From assembly GCF_028657195.3 (NCBI RefSeq), contig NZ_JANCPR020000011.1, forward strand, positions 62,001-126,000: 64,000 nucleotides of DNA, in the 5' to 3' direction. The position numbers and the translations under genes were made by a program. The DNA is from Streptomyces iconiensis (lineage in GTDB: Bacteria; Actinomycetota; Actinomycetes; Streptomycetales; Streptomycetaceae). Shown piece by piece: positions 56,228 through 64,000 of this stretch; the stretch's first letter is position 1; each line of letters starts with the position of its first letter. A model generated the notes under the pieces. That model did not search any database. It worked only from the letters and a program-made list of their open reading frames with translations, and was not told the DNA's origin.

Positions 56228-56770
56228 GTGAAGCGCCGCGCCCTGCTCACCTTCGGTCACGGCACCGCCGGCCGCGAGCAGATGGCGGCCCTGCTCGGCG
56301 GCGCCGGAGTCGAGGCTGTGGTGGACGTCCGTACGGCCCCTGGCAGCCGCCGTGATCCGGACGCCGGCCGGGAACGGCTGCGTATCTGGCTGCCGGAAGA
56401 GGGGATCGGCTACCGGTGGGAGAAGCGCCTGGGCGGCTTCCGCTCCGCCGCCGCGGACTCGCCGGACGTGGTCTGGCGCAACGAGTCCTTCCGCGGATAC
56501 GCCGGGTACACGCGGGAGCCGGAGTTCCTCGGCGCCATGGAGGAGCTGCTGGACGGCGCGGAGCGGCGGACGACGGCGGTCATGTGCGGCGAGACGGTGT
56601 GGTGGCGCTGCCACCGCCGCGTCATCGCCGACTTCGCTGTGCTGGTCGCCGGAGTGCCGGTGCTGCACCTGATGCACGACGGCCGGCTGACCCCGCACCC
56701 GCCGCTGCCCGGGGCGCGGGTGCGCGACGACGGCCTCCTCGTCTACGACGACACCCGGCACGCGGCGTGA
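56228..56770 (+). CDS. DUF488 protein
   Basis: The 180-residue protein has the DUF488 core: LLTFGHGTAGREQMAALLGGAGVEAVVDVRTAPGSRR, GIGYRWEKRLGGFR, and the conserved VMCGETVWWRCHRRVIAD that resembles a catalytic Cys/His pair. Function is unknown. GTG 56228 begins the family N-terminus. It is convergent with DinB with only 7 bases between stops. Confidence 0.88.
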   Translation: MKRRALLTFGHGTAGREQMAALLGGAGVEAVVDVRTAPGSRRDPDAGRERLRIWLPEEGIGYRWEKRLGGFRSAAADSPDVVWRNESFRGYAGYTREPEFLGAMEELLDGAERRTTAVMCGETVWWRCHRRVIADFAVLVAGVPVLHLMHDGRLTPHPPLPGARVRDDGLLVYDDTRHAA

Positions 56771-56777
56771 GGGTGCC

Positions 56778-57287
56778 TCAGCGGCGCTGCAGTACGCCCT
56801 TGACGAAGGCGGCCTGCCCCACGTGCTGGAGGTCGTCGGCGAGGACGCTGATCAGCCGGACGCCGAGGGTGGTGGGCGGGTCCCACGAGGCGTCGACGAC
56901 CTCGTCGAGCGCCTGGTCCTGGACACCGCGCAGGTAGTCGGCCGACCGGGCGTGCACGGCGTCGTAGTACTCCGCGAGGAGCGCCGGGTCGGCGACGTGC
57001 ACCTTGGCGACGTCCCTTGAGGAGTGCCCGAAGCCTGTCGAGCCGGCGGGCAGGTCGAGGCCGAAGCGTTCCTCGAAGCCCTCGGTCGTCCACGCCTGTT
57101 CGAGCCCGGCCACCTCGGAGACGTGGTCGTCCTGTACGCGGGTGAGGTGCCAGACGAGCCAGGCCACCGAGTTGGCCGCGCTGTCGAGGCGGGCGTTGAG
57201 GTCGTGCTCGGAGAGCCCGTCGAGAACGTCGTGCACCTCCTCGCGGATGCGGGTGAAGCCGTCGAGCAGGAGTGCGCTGGTGTCCAT
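56778..57287 (-). CDS. DinB/DUF664-type putative mycothiol-dependent protein
   Basis: The 169-residue protein has a four-helix DinB fold. Metal-type histidines occur in VAWLVWHLTRVQDDH and DLQHVGQAAFVKG. The DUF664 branch in actinobacteria is thought to handle mycothiol-conjugated or other thiol-linked small molecules. ATG 57287 follows GAGGAG. It is divergent from the type III polyketide synthase gene. Confidence 0.85.
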   Translation of the reverse strand: MDTSALLLDGFTRIREEVHDVLDGLSEHDLNARLDSAANSVAWLVWHLTRVQDDHVSEVAGLEQAWTTEGFEERFGLDLPAGSTGFGHSSRDVAKVHVADPALLAEYYDAVHARSADYLRGVQDQALDEVVDASWDPPTTLGVRLISVLADDLQHVGQAAFVKGVLQRR

Positions 57288-57585
57288 CGGTGCTCCTCGT
57301 CGTCCAGGGGTCGGGACTCCCCCAGCCTGCCCGCCGCGCCACCGGGGCGCCGCCGGTGCGCCGCGGCGGGGGTCGGTGCGGCGCCCGACCGGAGTACCCG
57401 TGGCGGGCTCGGAGTACCCGTGGCCGACCGGGCGCTCGCCTTCGGGAACGTCGCGCGGAGGAGGCGGCCCGCGGGGCCGGGACCCTGGGGCCGAGTCGCG
57501 GGTGGGTCGGCGCCCGCTGATAATCAGGAGGAGCCGGGCCGCGATGATCTCCATCCGGGGAGCGGTCCGCGTGCGAGGGAGTCGT
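57288..57585. promoter_or_regulatory. Divergent spacer upstream of the type III PKS
   Basis: The 298-bp spacer contains GGAGTACCCGTGGC twice, at 57391-57404 and 57411-57424 (period 20, same helical face), flanked by GCGCCCG and CGGGCGC. GATAAT at 57519-57524 is a possible -10. It is the best candidate control region for the PKS operon. Confidence 0.55.
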
Positions 57586-58674
57586 ATGACCCGAATCGCA
57601 GCCGTGCACAAGGTGCTTGCGCCCTACCGGCATCCGCAGCGAGCCGTCACCGACATGGTGGAGGCCAGTGTGCCGGGCGAGAACCGGGCGCTGCTCGACC
57701 GTCTGCACGCCTCGGCGCGTGTCCGCTCGCGCTGCACGGTGCTGCCGTTGGACGCCTACCAGCAGCTCAGCGGGTTCGGCGCGGCCAATGACGCGTATGT
57801 CGCCGCGGCGGAGAAGATGGCGGCCCAGGCGCTCGACGGCGCACTGGAGTCGGCGGGGCTGCCGCCGGACGCGGTGGATCTGCTGGTGTTCGTCTCCACG
57901 ACGGGTGTGGCGGCGCCGTCCATCGACGCCCGGCTGGCGGGGGCGCTCGGGCTGCGGACCGACGTCACGCGTCTCCCCCTGTTCGGGCTGGGGTGCGCGG
58001 CCGGGGCCGCCGGTATCGGGCGGCTGCACGACTACCTGCGGGGCCAACCGGGGCACACGGCGGCGCTGGTGTCCGTCGAGCTGTGCTCGCTGACGTTCCA
58101 GCGTGACGACACCTCGATGGCGAACCTCGTCGGCAGCGCCCTGTTCGGTGACGGCGCCGCAGCGCTGGTCGCGCGCGGCCAGGAGGCACCGGACCCGTGG
58201 CCCGCCACGGGGGCGGCCTCCGGTACGGGCCGGGGCACGCCGGGACCCACCGTGGTGGCGAGCCGCAGCCGCTTCTATCCGGACACGGAACGGGCGATGG
58301 GCTGGGATGTGAAGGACAGCGGTTTCCGTATCGTGCTGGACCCCGGCATCCCCGACATCGTCCGCACGCATCTCGCCGCCGACATCGACGCCTTCCTCGC
58401 CGGGGAGGGCCTCACCCGGGGCGACATCGGAACCTGGGTGTGCCATCCGGGAGGGCCCAAGGTCCTGGAGGCCATCACCTCGACGCTCGAACTGCCGGAC
58501 GGGGCACTCGATGTCACCTGGGATTCGCTGGCCGAGGTCGGAAACCTGTCCTCGGCCTCCGTACTGCACGTCCTGGAGGACACCAGGCGGCGCGGCCCAC
58601 GCCCCGGCACCCTCGGTCTGCTGCTCGCGCTGGGGCCTGGCTTCTGCGCCGAACTGGTGCTGCTGCGCTGGTGA
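57586..58674 (+). CDS. Type III polyketide synthase (SrsA-like)
   Basis: The 362-residue chalcone-synthase-fold enzyme has the catalytic triad Cys137 (LFGLGCAAG), His287 (VCHPGGPK) and Asn320 (EVGNLSSAS). Its closest remembered relatives are Streptomyces alkylresorcinol/alkylpyrone synthases, which extend fatty acyl starters with malonyl-CoA units. An ICMT-type methyltransferase follows directly, as in the S. griseus srs locus. ATG 57586 has GAGGGAG four bases upstream; ATG 57544, with AGGAGGAG, is an alternative that adds 14 residues. No SrsC-like hydroxylase is adjacent. Product is inferred, not shown. Confidence 0.9.
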   Translation: MTRIAAVHKVLAPYRHPQRAVTDMVEASVPGENRALLDRLHASARVRSRCTVLPLDAYQQLSGFGAANDAYVAAAEKMAAQALDGALESAGLPPDAVDLLVFVSTTGVAAPSIDARLAGALGLRTDVTRLPLFGLGCAAGAAGIGRLHDYLRGQPGHTAALVSVELCSLTFQRDDTSMANLVGSALFGDGAAALVARGQEAPDPWPATGAASGTGRGTPGPTVVASRSRFYPDTERAMGWDVKDSGFRIVLDPGIPDIVRTHLAADIDAFLAGEGLTRGDIGTWVCHPGGPKVLEAITSTLELPDGALDVTWDSLAEVGNLSSASVLHVLEDTRRRGPRPGTLGLLLALGPGFCAELVLLRW

Positions 58675-58701
58675 ACTCCGGGAAGGGGAAGGGGTGGTCG
58701 C

Positions 58702-59274
58702 GTGGGTGCCGGCCTGGTGGGTGGCCTCTCGTCGCAGACCTGGTACCTCCTGCTGCTCGCCGCCGTCGCGGCCGAGCGGGTCGCCGAACTCGCCGTCTCG
58801 CGCCGTAACACCCGGTGGAGCCTGGCCAACGGCGGCGTGGAGAGCGGCAGGCAGCACTATCCGGCCCTGGTCGCGCTCCACACCGCTCTGCTTCTGGGGT
58901 GCCTGGCCGAAGTGCGGCTGGCCGACCGGCCGTTCGTGCCCGCCGTCGGGTGGCCGATGCTCGCCCTCGTCGCCGCAGCGCAGGCGGGGCGCTGGTGGTG
59001 CGTGGGGACGCTGGGCAGGCAGTGGAACACGCGCGTGATCGTCGTGCCCGGGATGCCCCGCGTCACCACGGGGCCCTATCGCTGGCTCCGCCACCCCAAC
59101 TACGTGGTCGTGGCGGTCGAGGGGATCGCCCTTCCGATGGTGCACGACGCGTGGCTGACCGCGCTGGTTTTCACCGTGTGCAACGCCGCTCTCCTGGGGA
59201 TACGCCTGCGCTGCGAGGAGTCGGCGCTCGCCGGGGCACCGGAGTTGCCCGCCCGTCCTTCACGGCCGGGGTGA
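58702..59274 (+). CDS. ICMT-family methyltransferase (SrsB-like)
   Basis: The 190-residue membrane protein has four to five helices and the ICMT signature GPYRWLRHPNYVVVAVEG with C-terminal RLRCEESAL. In the phenolic-lipid pathway the equivalent enzyme methylates the resorcinol hydroxyl or carboxyl. GTG 58702 starts 27 bases after the PKS stop, so the two are an operon. It is convergent with the MFS exporter. Confidence 0.88.
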   Translation: MGAGLVGGLSSQTWYLLLLAAVAAERVAELAVSRRNTRWSLANGGVESGRQHYPALVALHTALLLGCLAEVRLADRPFVPAVGWPMLALVAAAQAGRWWCVGTLGRQWNTRVIVVPGMPRVTTGPYRWLRHPNYVVVAVEGIALPMVHDAWLTALVFTVCNAALLGIRLRCEESALAGAPELPARPSRPG

Positions 59275-59305
59275 CCGGCGCGGCCCGACGGGCGTGCGGC
59301 GCGGG

Positions 59306-60742
59306 TCAGTCGTGCCTGCGGGGGCCCAGGGGCACCAGTGCCGCCCAGGCGGCGCCCAGGGCGAGGAGCGCCGCGCAGATGAGCATGCCGCGGGCGTAGA
59401 TTCCGCTGAAGTCCCCGTCCGGTACGTAGCCGCTGCCCGCACCGGCGGCGAGCGGGACCAGCGCGACGGCGATCATGGCGGAGACCCGTGCGACCACGTG
59501 GTTGGTGCCGAAGGCGGTACTGCCGTGCTCGTCGGGGACCGAGTCGAGCGTCACCCGGTTCAGGGGGGCGACCGCGATGCCGAACCCGAGCCCGAAGAGG
59601 CCCACTCCGGCGAGTACGTGCCAGGTGCTCACCGTCGTCGCGGCGCCCACGCCCAGCACCGCCGTACCGGTGCCGCACAGCGCGGTGCCCACCGCGAGCA
59701 TCGGGCGCAGGGGTGCCACGTCGGTCAGCCGTCCCATCAGCGGCGACAGCAGCAGCAACAGCACCTCGACGGGCAGTATCACCAGCGCGGTCAGCTGCGC
59801 CGAACGGTTGCCGGTGTGCTGGAGGTAGAGCGGGGTGAGGAAGAACATCACGTTGAAGCCCGCGTAGATCGCCACCGTCAGCCCGTTCGCGTACCACAGG
59901 CCCCTGGCGCGGAAGAAGAACGGCGGGATCACCGGCCGCTCCGCCCGCCGTTCGATACGGGGAAAGGCCAGGAAGGAGGCCGCGGCCACCACCAGCCCTC
60001 CGGTCACCACGGGGCCGCCCCAGCCGGCAGCGGCGCCCTCGATCAGTGCCACGGCCAGCGCCCCGAAGGCGACCACCACACACAGCGAGCCGGCCAGGTC
60101 AGGACGGCCGCCGGGCCGCGCGCGCCGTTCGGACTCGGCCAGTACGGGCGCGTACCGCAGGATCAGTACGACCGAGACGCTCACCAGCGGCACGTTCAGG
60201 AAGAACACCCACCGCCAGCTCAGCGAGTCCAGCAGCCCGCCCGCCAGTACGGGGCCCAGGATCGCCCCCACGCCCACGAACGCGGTCCACAGTCCGACTA
60301 CCACTCCCCTGCTCGACGCGGGAAAGCCGCTGGTGGACAGCGGGATGCTGGTCGGCAGCAGCAGCGCGGCCCCCAGCCCCTGCACCGCCCTGCCGCACAG
60401 CAGCATCCCCGGTGAGAGCGCGAGCCCGCACAGCACGGAGCCCGCTCCGAAGACGACCGTGCCCAGCAGGAAGATCCGCCGCATGCCGAGCCGGTCGGCG
60501 AGGGAGCCGCCGACCAGCAGCAGCGAACTCACCACCAGAAGGTAGGTGTTGACCACCCACTGCAGGGCCGGCAGGTCCAGGTCGTAGTAGTCACCGATCG
60601 AGGGCAGCGCGATGTTGACGACGGCGACGTCCAGATACGAGATCGCGGAGCCGAGCACCGTGCCCGTCAGCACGTACACACTGCGTCGCGGGGACAGCCC
60701 GCGTATGGCTGTCAGGGTTCCACGGACGGGCAGGGCACACAC
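59306..60742 (-). CDS. MFS drug exporter, DHA2-like
   Basis: The 478-residue transporter has about 14 helices. N-terminal SYLDVAVVNIALPSIG (motif D1) and LGMRRIFLLGTVVFGAGSVLCG (motif A region) fit the DHA2 group that exports small lipophilic compounds by proton antiport. It is 49 bases downstream of the STAND gene on the same strand and faces the PKS/ICMT genes, so it may export their product. The GTG at 60742 is uncertain; the ribosome site is too near. Confidence 0.9.
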   Translation of the reverse strand: MCALPVRGTLTAIRGLSPRRSVYVLTGTVLGSAISYLDVAVVNIALPSIGDYYDLDLPALQWVVNTYLLVVSSLLLVGGSLADRLGMRRIFLLGTVVFGAGSVLCGLALSPGMLLCGRAVQGLGAALLLPTSIPLSTSGFPASSRGVVVGLWTAFVGVGAILGPVLAGGLLDSLSWRWVFFLNVPLVSVSVVLILRYAPVLAESERRARPGGRPDLAGSLCVVVAFGALAVALIEGAAAGWGGPVVTGGLVVAAASFLAFPRIERRAERPVIPPFFFRARGLWYANGLTVAIYAGFNVMFFLTPLYLQHTGNRSAQLTALVILPVEVLLLLLSPLMGRLTDVAPLRPMLAVGTALCGTGTAVLGVGAATTVSTWHVLAGVGLFGLGFGIAVAPLNRVTLDSVPDEHGSTAFGTNHVVARVSAMIAVALVPLAAGAGSGYVPDGDFSGIYARGMLICAALLALGAAWAALVPLGPRRHD

Positions 60743-60791
60743 TCCTCGGCTCGGGGGAAGGGCGGCGTGCGGGGCGCTCACCGCACGCCGG

Positions 60792-63497
60792 TCACGGCTG
60801 GACCTCGGGTTTCCGCAGCAGTTGGGCCACTTCAGTGTGCCGCTCGGACCCGTTGGACCGGAAGACGGCCTGCGCCTGCTCCCACAGTTCGCGGGCCTCC
60901 TCCGGGCGGCCGGTGGCGGCCAGCGCGTGCCCCTGGGCCAGCAGCGCCCTGGCCCGCCACTCCACGTCGCCCACGGCGGCGAAGTCCGCCACCACAGTGG
61001 CGAACCGCTGCTCGGCACCGGCCATGTCCCCCGCGGCCGACTGGGTCACGGCACGCAGATAGGCCACCATCGCCAGGCCCTTCGCCTCGTCCGTCTCGCG
61101 GAAGATCTCCTCCGCACGGACCAGGCACTCCTCGCGCTCGACACCTCGGCCCGCACGCTGGTGCGCCGTGGCCAGGCTGTGCCACACATAGCCTTCGGCC
61201 AGTCTGTCCCCGATGACGGCGAACGCCTCCTGGCTCAGCTCCAGTTCCTCCAGCGCCCGCCGGTGCTGCCCCAGCTCCAGGTGGCAGTCGCCCAGGCCGT
61301 GCACCGCGTACGCGCGCAGCCGCCTGTCCTTGAACGTCTCGAAGACGCGCAGCGCCGCTTCGAAGTGCGCGATCGCCTTGCCGGGGTTGCCCAGGTTCCG
61401 CTCGCCGATGCCCAGATCGAGTTCGGTGATGGCGATCCAGCGCGCGTCCTCCAGCATGGCGAAGACGGGCAGGCACTGGTCGTAGCGCTGCTTGGCCTGC
61501 ACGCCTTCGCCGCGGTCGCGGAAGATGTCGGCCTCGTAGTGCACGGCGACGGCCTTGCTGCGCAGGTCACCGAAGGCGTCGAAGAGCGCGGCTGCCTCCC
61601 GCAGCGTCGCCACCGCCTCCTCCCACCGGGCGCGTCCGCGCCGCACCAGGCCGCGTTCGAGCAGCGCGAACGCCTGCCAGTGGCGCTCGCCGTACCGGGC
61701 GAAGACCTCCTCGCAGCGGTCGAGTTCGGCGTCGGCCTCGTCCCAGGACCAGGCGTCGCGGTGGACATGGGCCAGGTTGCAGCGGCTCACGGCGGCCAGC
61801 AGCGTCTCGCCCGCTGCCTCGGCGGCACGGATGGCGAGGTGCTGGGTGTGCTTCCAGTCCTCCCAGGCGGAGGTGTAGTCGCAGTACGGGCGCAGGGCGC
61901 TCGCCAGCTCCCACACCAGGGGCCGCAGCCCGGCCTCCAGCGCCTGTTCGGCGATGGAGGCCAGCCCTCTGCGCTCCTCCTCGAACCAGCGCAGCGCGAG
62001 CTGCGGGGTGCCGGGCACCTCGGCCGCCGGGAAGTAGTCGACGGACAGTCCGCTGTCACCGCCGACCACCCGCATGTTGCCCGGCTCCAGCGCCTCGGCT
62101 CCCGCACGCGCGAGCCGCAGATACCCGGCCGCATACCGTTGGTGCGCCGCGGCCCGCGCCTCGGCGGTGTCGTTCTCCGCGAGCAGCTTGCGCGCGTACA
62201 CCCGTACGAGATCGTGCATGCGGTAGCGCGGACGTACCGTGTCGTCGGCGGCCTCCAGCAGCTGCACCAGCTGGGCGTCCACCAGGGGCCGCAGCATGCG
62301 GCGCCCTTCGTGGCCCGGCAGGTCCAGCAGGAGCGGGCACACCCAGGCGGGAAAGGTGCCGGTTCCGGTGATCGCGAGGAGGCGGAAGAGCCGCTGCGGC
62401 TGCTCGTCCAGGCCGGCGTAGCTGAGCGCGAAGCTGGCCTCCACGCCGAGGTCCCCGGCCTCCAACTCGCCCAACAGGTCCTGGCACTCGCGCAGTTCGC
62501 TCACCAGCTGGGCGGGGCGCAGTTGCGGGCGGGTCGCGAGCTTGGCGCCGACGATGCGCAGGGCCAGCGGCAGGTGGCCGCAGAGCCGGGCGAGTTCACG
62601 TGCCGCCGCCGGGTCGGCGGCCAGCCGCTGCCGGCCGCCGATCCGCGCGAGCATGTCCATCGACGACTCCGGCGACATCACGCCCATGTTGACGAAGACC
62701 GCGTTCTCCAGCCCCGCCAGCCTGTTGCGGCTGGAGATCAGGACGCAGCACGGCGAATTGCCGGGAAGAAGCGGGCGTACCTGGGCTTCCCCTTCGGCGT
62801 TGTCGAGCACGATCAGCATCCTCCGGCTGCCGATCCTGGCCCGGAAGAGCGCGGCCCGTTCATGGGGGTCGGCCGGGATCTGGCTGCCGTCCACCCCGAG
62901 GGACCGCAAGAAGTGCCCCAGCACCTCGGAGGTGGTGGGACGGGTGGTGCCGGCGCCGCTGCCTCCGGCCAGGTTCACGAACAACTGGCCGTCGGGGTGG
63001 TCGCGTTGGAGCCGGTGTGCGCTGTGCACGATGAGCGTCGTCTTCCCGACCCCTGGCGGCCCGGAGACTGCCACCACGGCGGGAACGGCCGGATACGCCT
63101 CGCGCATCTCGGCCACCTTGGCCACGACCCACTCAGGATCGCTGTCGCCCACGGCGAAGTCGGTCAGGTCCGCCGGCAACTGGCGTGGAACGGCCTCCAC
63201 TTCGGCGGCCAGGAACCCCCGGTCACCGCCCGCGCCGCGGGCGCCACCCCACCCCCGCTGCCGGGTCTGCGACCAGGCCATACCGCCGGAGAGCACGGAA
63301 GCCAGCAGCGCCAGGGACAGTTGCAGCGTGTCAGGCAGCTGCCCCTCGGAAGCCGAGAAGCCCGCCGCGATGCTCGCGAACACGGCGACACCGGCCCCGA
63401 CGGCAGTCACCCAGGCGACGGCGCGCGGTCTCACCGCAGCGGAGACCTCCGCCCCGGAGGACGGCGACGAACGAAGAACCGACCATGGTGGATTCAC
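60792..63497 (-). CDS. Membrane-anchored STAND ATPase (NB-ARC with TPR)
   Basis: The 901-residue protein has two hydrophobic helices (about 26-46 and 57-77). The NB-ARC domain has Walker A GPPGVGKTT (146-154), Walker B RRMLIVLDN (225-233), GHLPLALRI (307-315) and an MHD motif (427-429). About ten TPR-like helical repeats cover the C-terminal 400 residues. AfsR/SARP regulators share the NB-ARC/TPR part but have a DNA-binding N-terminus, which is replaced here by a membrane hairpin. No toxic or effector domain is visible. It may sense a signal near the membrane and control the adjacent PKS/MFS genes (inference). GTG 63497 gives the hairpin at the N-terminus. Confidence 0.82.
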   Translation of the reverse strand: MNPPWSVLRSSPSSGAEVSAAVRPRAVAWVTAVGAGVAVFASIAAGFSASEGQLPDTLQLSLALLASVLSGGMAWSQTRQRGWGGARGAGGDRGFLAAEVEAVPRQLPADLTDFAVGDSDPEWVVAKVAEMREAYPAVPAVVAVSGPPGVGKTTLIVHSAHRLQRDHPDGQLFVNLAGGSGAGTTRPTTSEVLGHFLRSLGVDGSQIPADPHERAALFRARIGSRRMLIVLDNAEGEAQVRPLLPGNSPCCVLISSRNRLAGLENAVFVNMGVMSPESSMDMLARIGGRQRLAADPAAARELARLCGHLPLALRIVGAKLATRPQLRPAQLVSELRECQDLLGELEAGDLGVEASFALSYAGLDEQPQRLFRLLAITGTGTFPAWVCPLLLDLPGHEGRRMLRPLVDAQLVQLLEAADDTVRPRYRMHDLVRVYARKLLAENDTAEARAAAHQRYAAGYLRLARAGAEALEPGNMRVVGGDSGLSVDYFPAAEVPGTPQLALRWFEEERRGLASIAEQALEAGLRPLVWELASALRPYCDYTSAWEDWKHTQHLAIRAAEAAGETLLAAVSRCNLAHVHRDAWSWDEADAELDRCEEVFARYGERHWQAFALLERGLVRRGRARWEEAVATLREAAALFDAFGDLRSKAVAVHYEADIFRDRGEGVQAKQRYDQCLPVFAMLEDARWIAITELDLGIGERNLGNPGKAIAHFEAALRVFETFKDRRLRAYAVHGLGDCHLELGQHRRALEELELSQEAFAVIGDRLAEGYVWHSLATAHQRAGRGVEREECLVRAEEIFRETDEAKGLAMVAYLRAVTQSAAGDMAGAEQRFATVVADFAAVGDVEWRARALLAQGHALAATGRPEEARELWEQAQAVFRSNGSERHTEVAQLLRKPEVQP

Positions 63498-63952
63498 TGA
63501 TCCCGTCCCGGTGTCCGTGGATGCGCCCCGGGAGCCGGCGGGACAGCGGCCCACCGGCACCCGGTACGTAGGCAGCGTAGGGAAACAGCATTCAGCAGTG
63601 GCCCGTTGAACGGAATAGGCACCCGGGACAGAGACCCGGAAGGGACACGTCGAACGGCCCGTTCCGCATGCCATGCAGGACTCGCGGCCGACGGCCCTCG
63701 CGCGCAGTCCCACGGTCCGGCGCGGGCGGACCGGCCCCGTTGTCAGTGGGTGGTGGGATGCTCGGAGCATCCGTATCCATTGCTGGCTGCTGTGGGCGGA
63801 CGCCTCCGCCGCCGTGCGCGGCGGAGGCGCTTTTCCCACACGGGGAAGCTCTCGCCCCGCCTCGGCAGGGTCCGGTGGTGCCCGCGTCCATTCGTGTCGC
63901 GATGCCCTCTGACCTGCTGATACACTCTGCGATGTGCTTACGCGGCACACAC
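63498..63952. other. Intergenic region between STAND gene and tRNA-Pro
   Basis: No protein gene with family support is seen in 455 bases. A terminator-like hairpin (63801-63834) on the plus strand lies far from any plus-strand coding gene, and TACACT near 63931 could be the -10 of the tRNA promoter. Confidence 0.5.
63801..63834 (+). terminator. Intrinsic-terminator-like hairpin
   Basis: CGCCTCCGCCGC (63801-63812) and GCGGCGGAGGCG (63818-63829) form a perfect 12-bp stem with a five-base loop, followed by CTTTT. It points rightward, and no plus-strand gene precedes it. Confidence 0.7.

Positions 63953-64000
<48 letters not shown>

Noticed and set aside
60612..63500. Plus-strand open frame of about 960 codons opposite the STAND gene
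   Set aside because: It is a shadow of the STAND and MFS genes, which have clear motifs on the minus strand.

Overview
The window looks like a Streptomyces (or close relative) chromosome. GC content is very high, GTG and TTG starts are frequent, and many genes belong to actinobacterial families: XRE/DUF5753 with DUF397, DUF574 methyltransferase, ROK-regulated xylose genes, MatB, DUF2267, DUF2795 and mycothiol-type DinB. No integrase, transposase gene, phage gene or CRISPR array is visible. The only mobile remnant I see is one 162-bp MITE.

Layout. 1-5100: the 3' part of a SNF2 helicase with an overlapping SWIM-finger gene, a secreted SGNH lipase/esterase, and a proline-rich one-TM protein. 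5224-8256: GH2 beta-galactosidase. 8368-11024: DUF574 methyltransferase, DUF397 protein and XRE regulator, divergent from an anti-sigma-like ATPase. 11110-13569: a polar amino-acid ABC transporter (binding protein, permease, ATPase). 13870-14907: an ECF sigma factor with a SnoaL-like tail. 15039-19265: xylA, divergent from xylB and a ROK repressor. 19438-22575: Tat-exported amidase, proline-rich surface protein, DUF4239 membrane protein.

22781-33751 is a polysaccharide-degradation district. It holds two Tat-exported GH95-like enzymes flanking an unassigned Tat-exported protein, joined by 4-bp overlaps. An alpha-L-fucosidase (GH29-PA14), a GH5 cellulase and a polysaccharide-lyase-like jelly roll follow. 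Together with lacZ and xylA/xylB this suggests use of plant or other fucosylated, xylose- and galactose-bearing glycans; that link is inference.

33949-46125: malonyl-CoA synthetase MatB, LLM flavin oxidoreductase, orphan LuxR-type response regulator, FAD monooxygenase, class II UvrA, lipase-maturation-factor protein, processive GT2 glycosyltransferase with a small membrane ORF, and a type II NADH dehydrogenase. A tRNA-Pro(GGG) follows at 46350, and a second, near-identical copy is cut by the right edge at 63953.

Between the two tRNAs lie two secreted beta-propeller-like proteins, MerR, DUF2267, an Aquifex-type aconitase, a CFA-type methyltransferase, a DUF2795 gene pair split by the MITE, DUF488 and DinB. 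The segment ends with a type III PKS plus ICMT methyltransferase pair facing an MFS exporter and a membrane-anchored STAND (NB-ARC/TPR) ATPase. Several convergent gene pairs share strong hairpin terminators. Many intergenic regions carry short tandem or direct repeats, recorded individually below. Start codons were chosen by ribosome-binding site, overlap and domain extent, and some remain uncertain.
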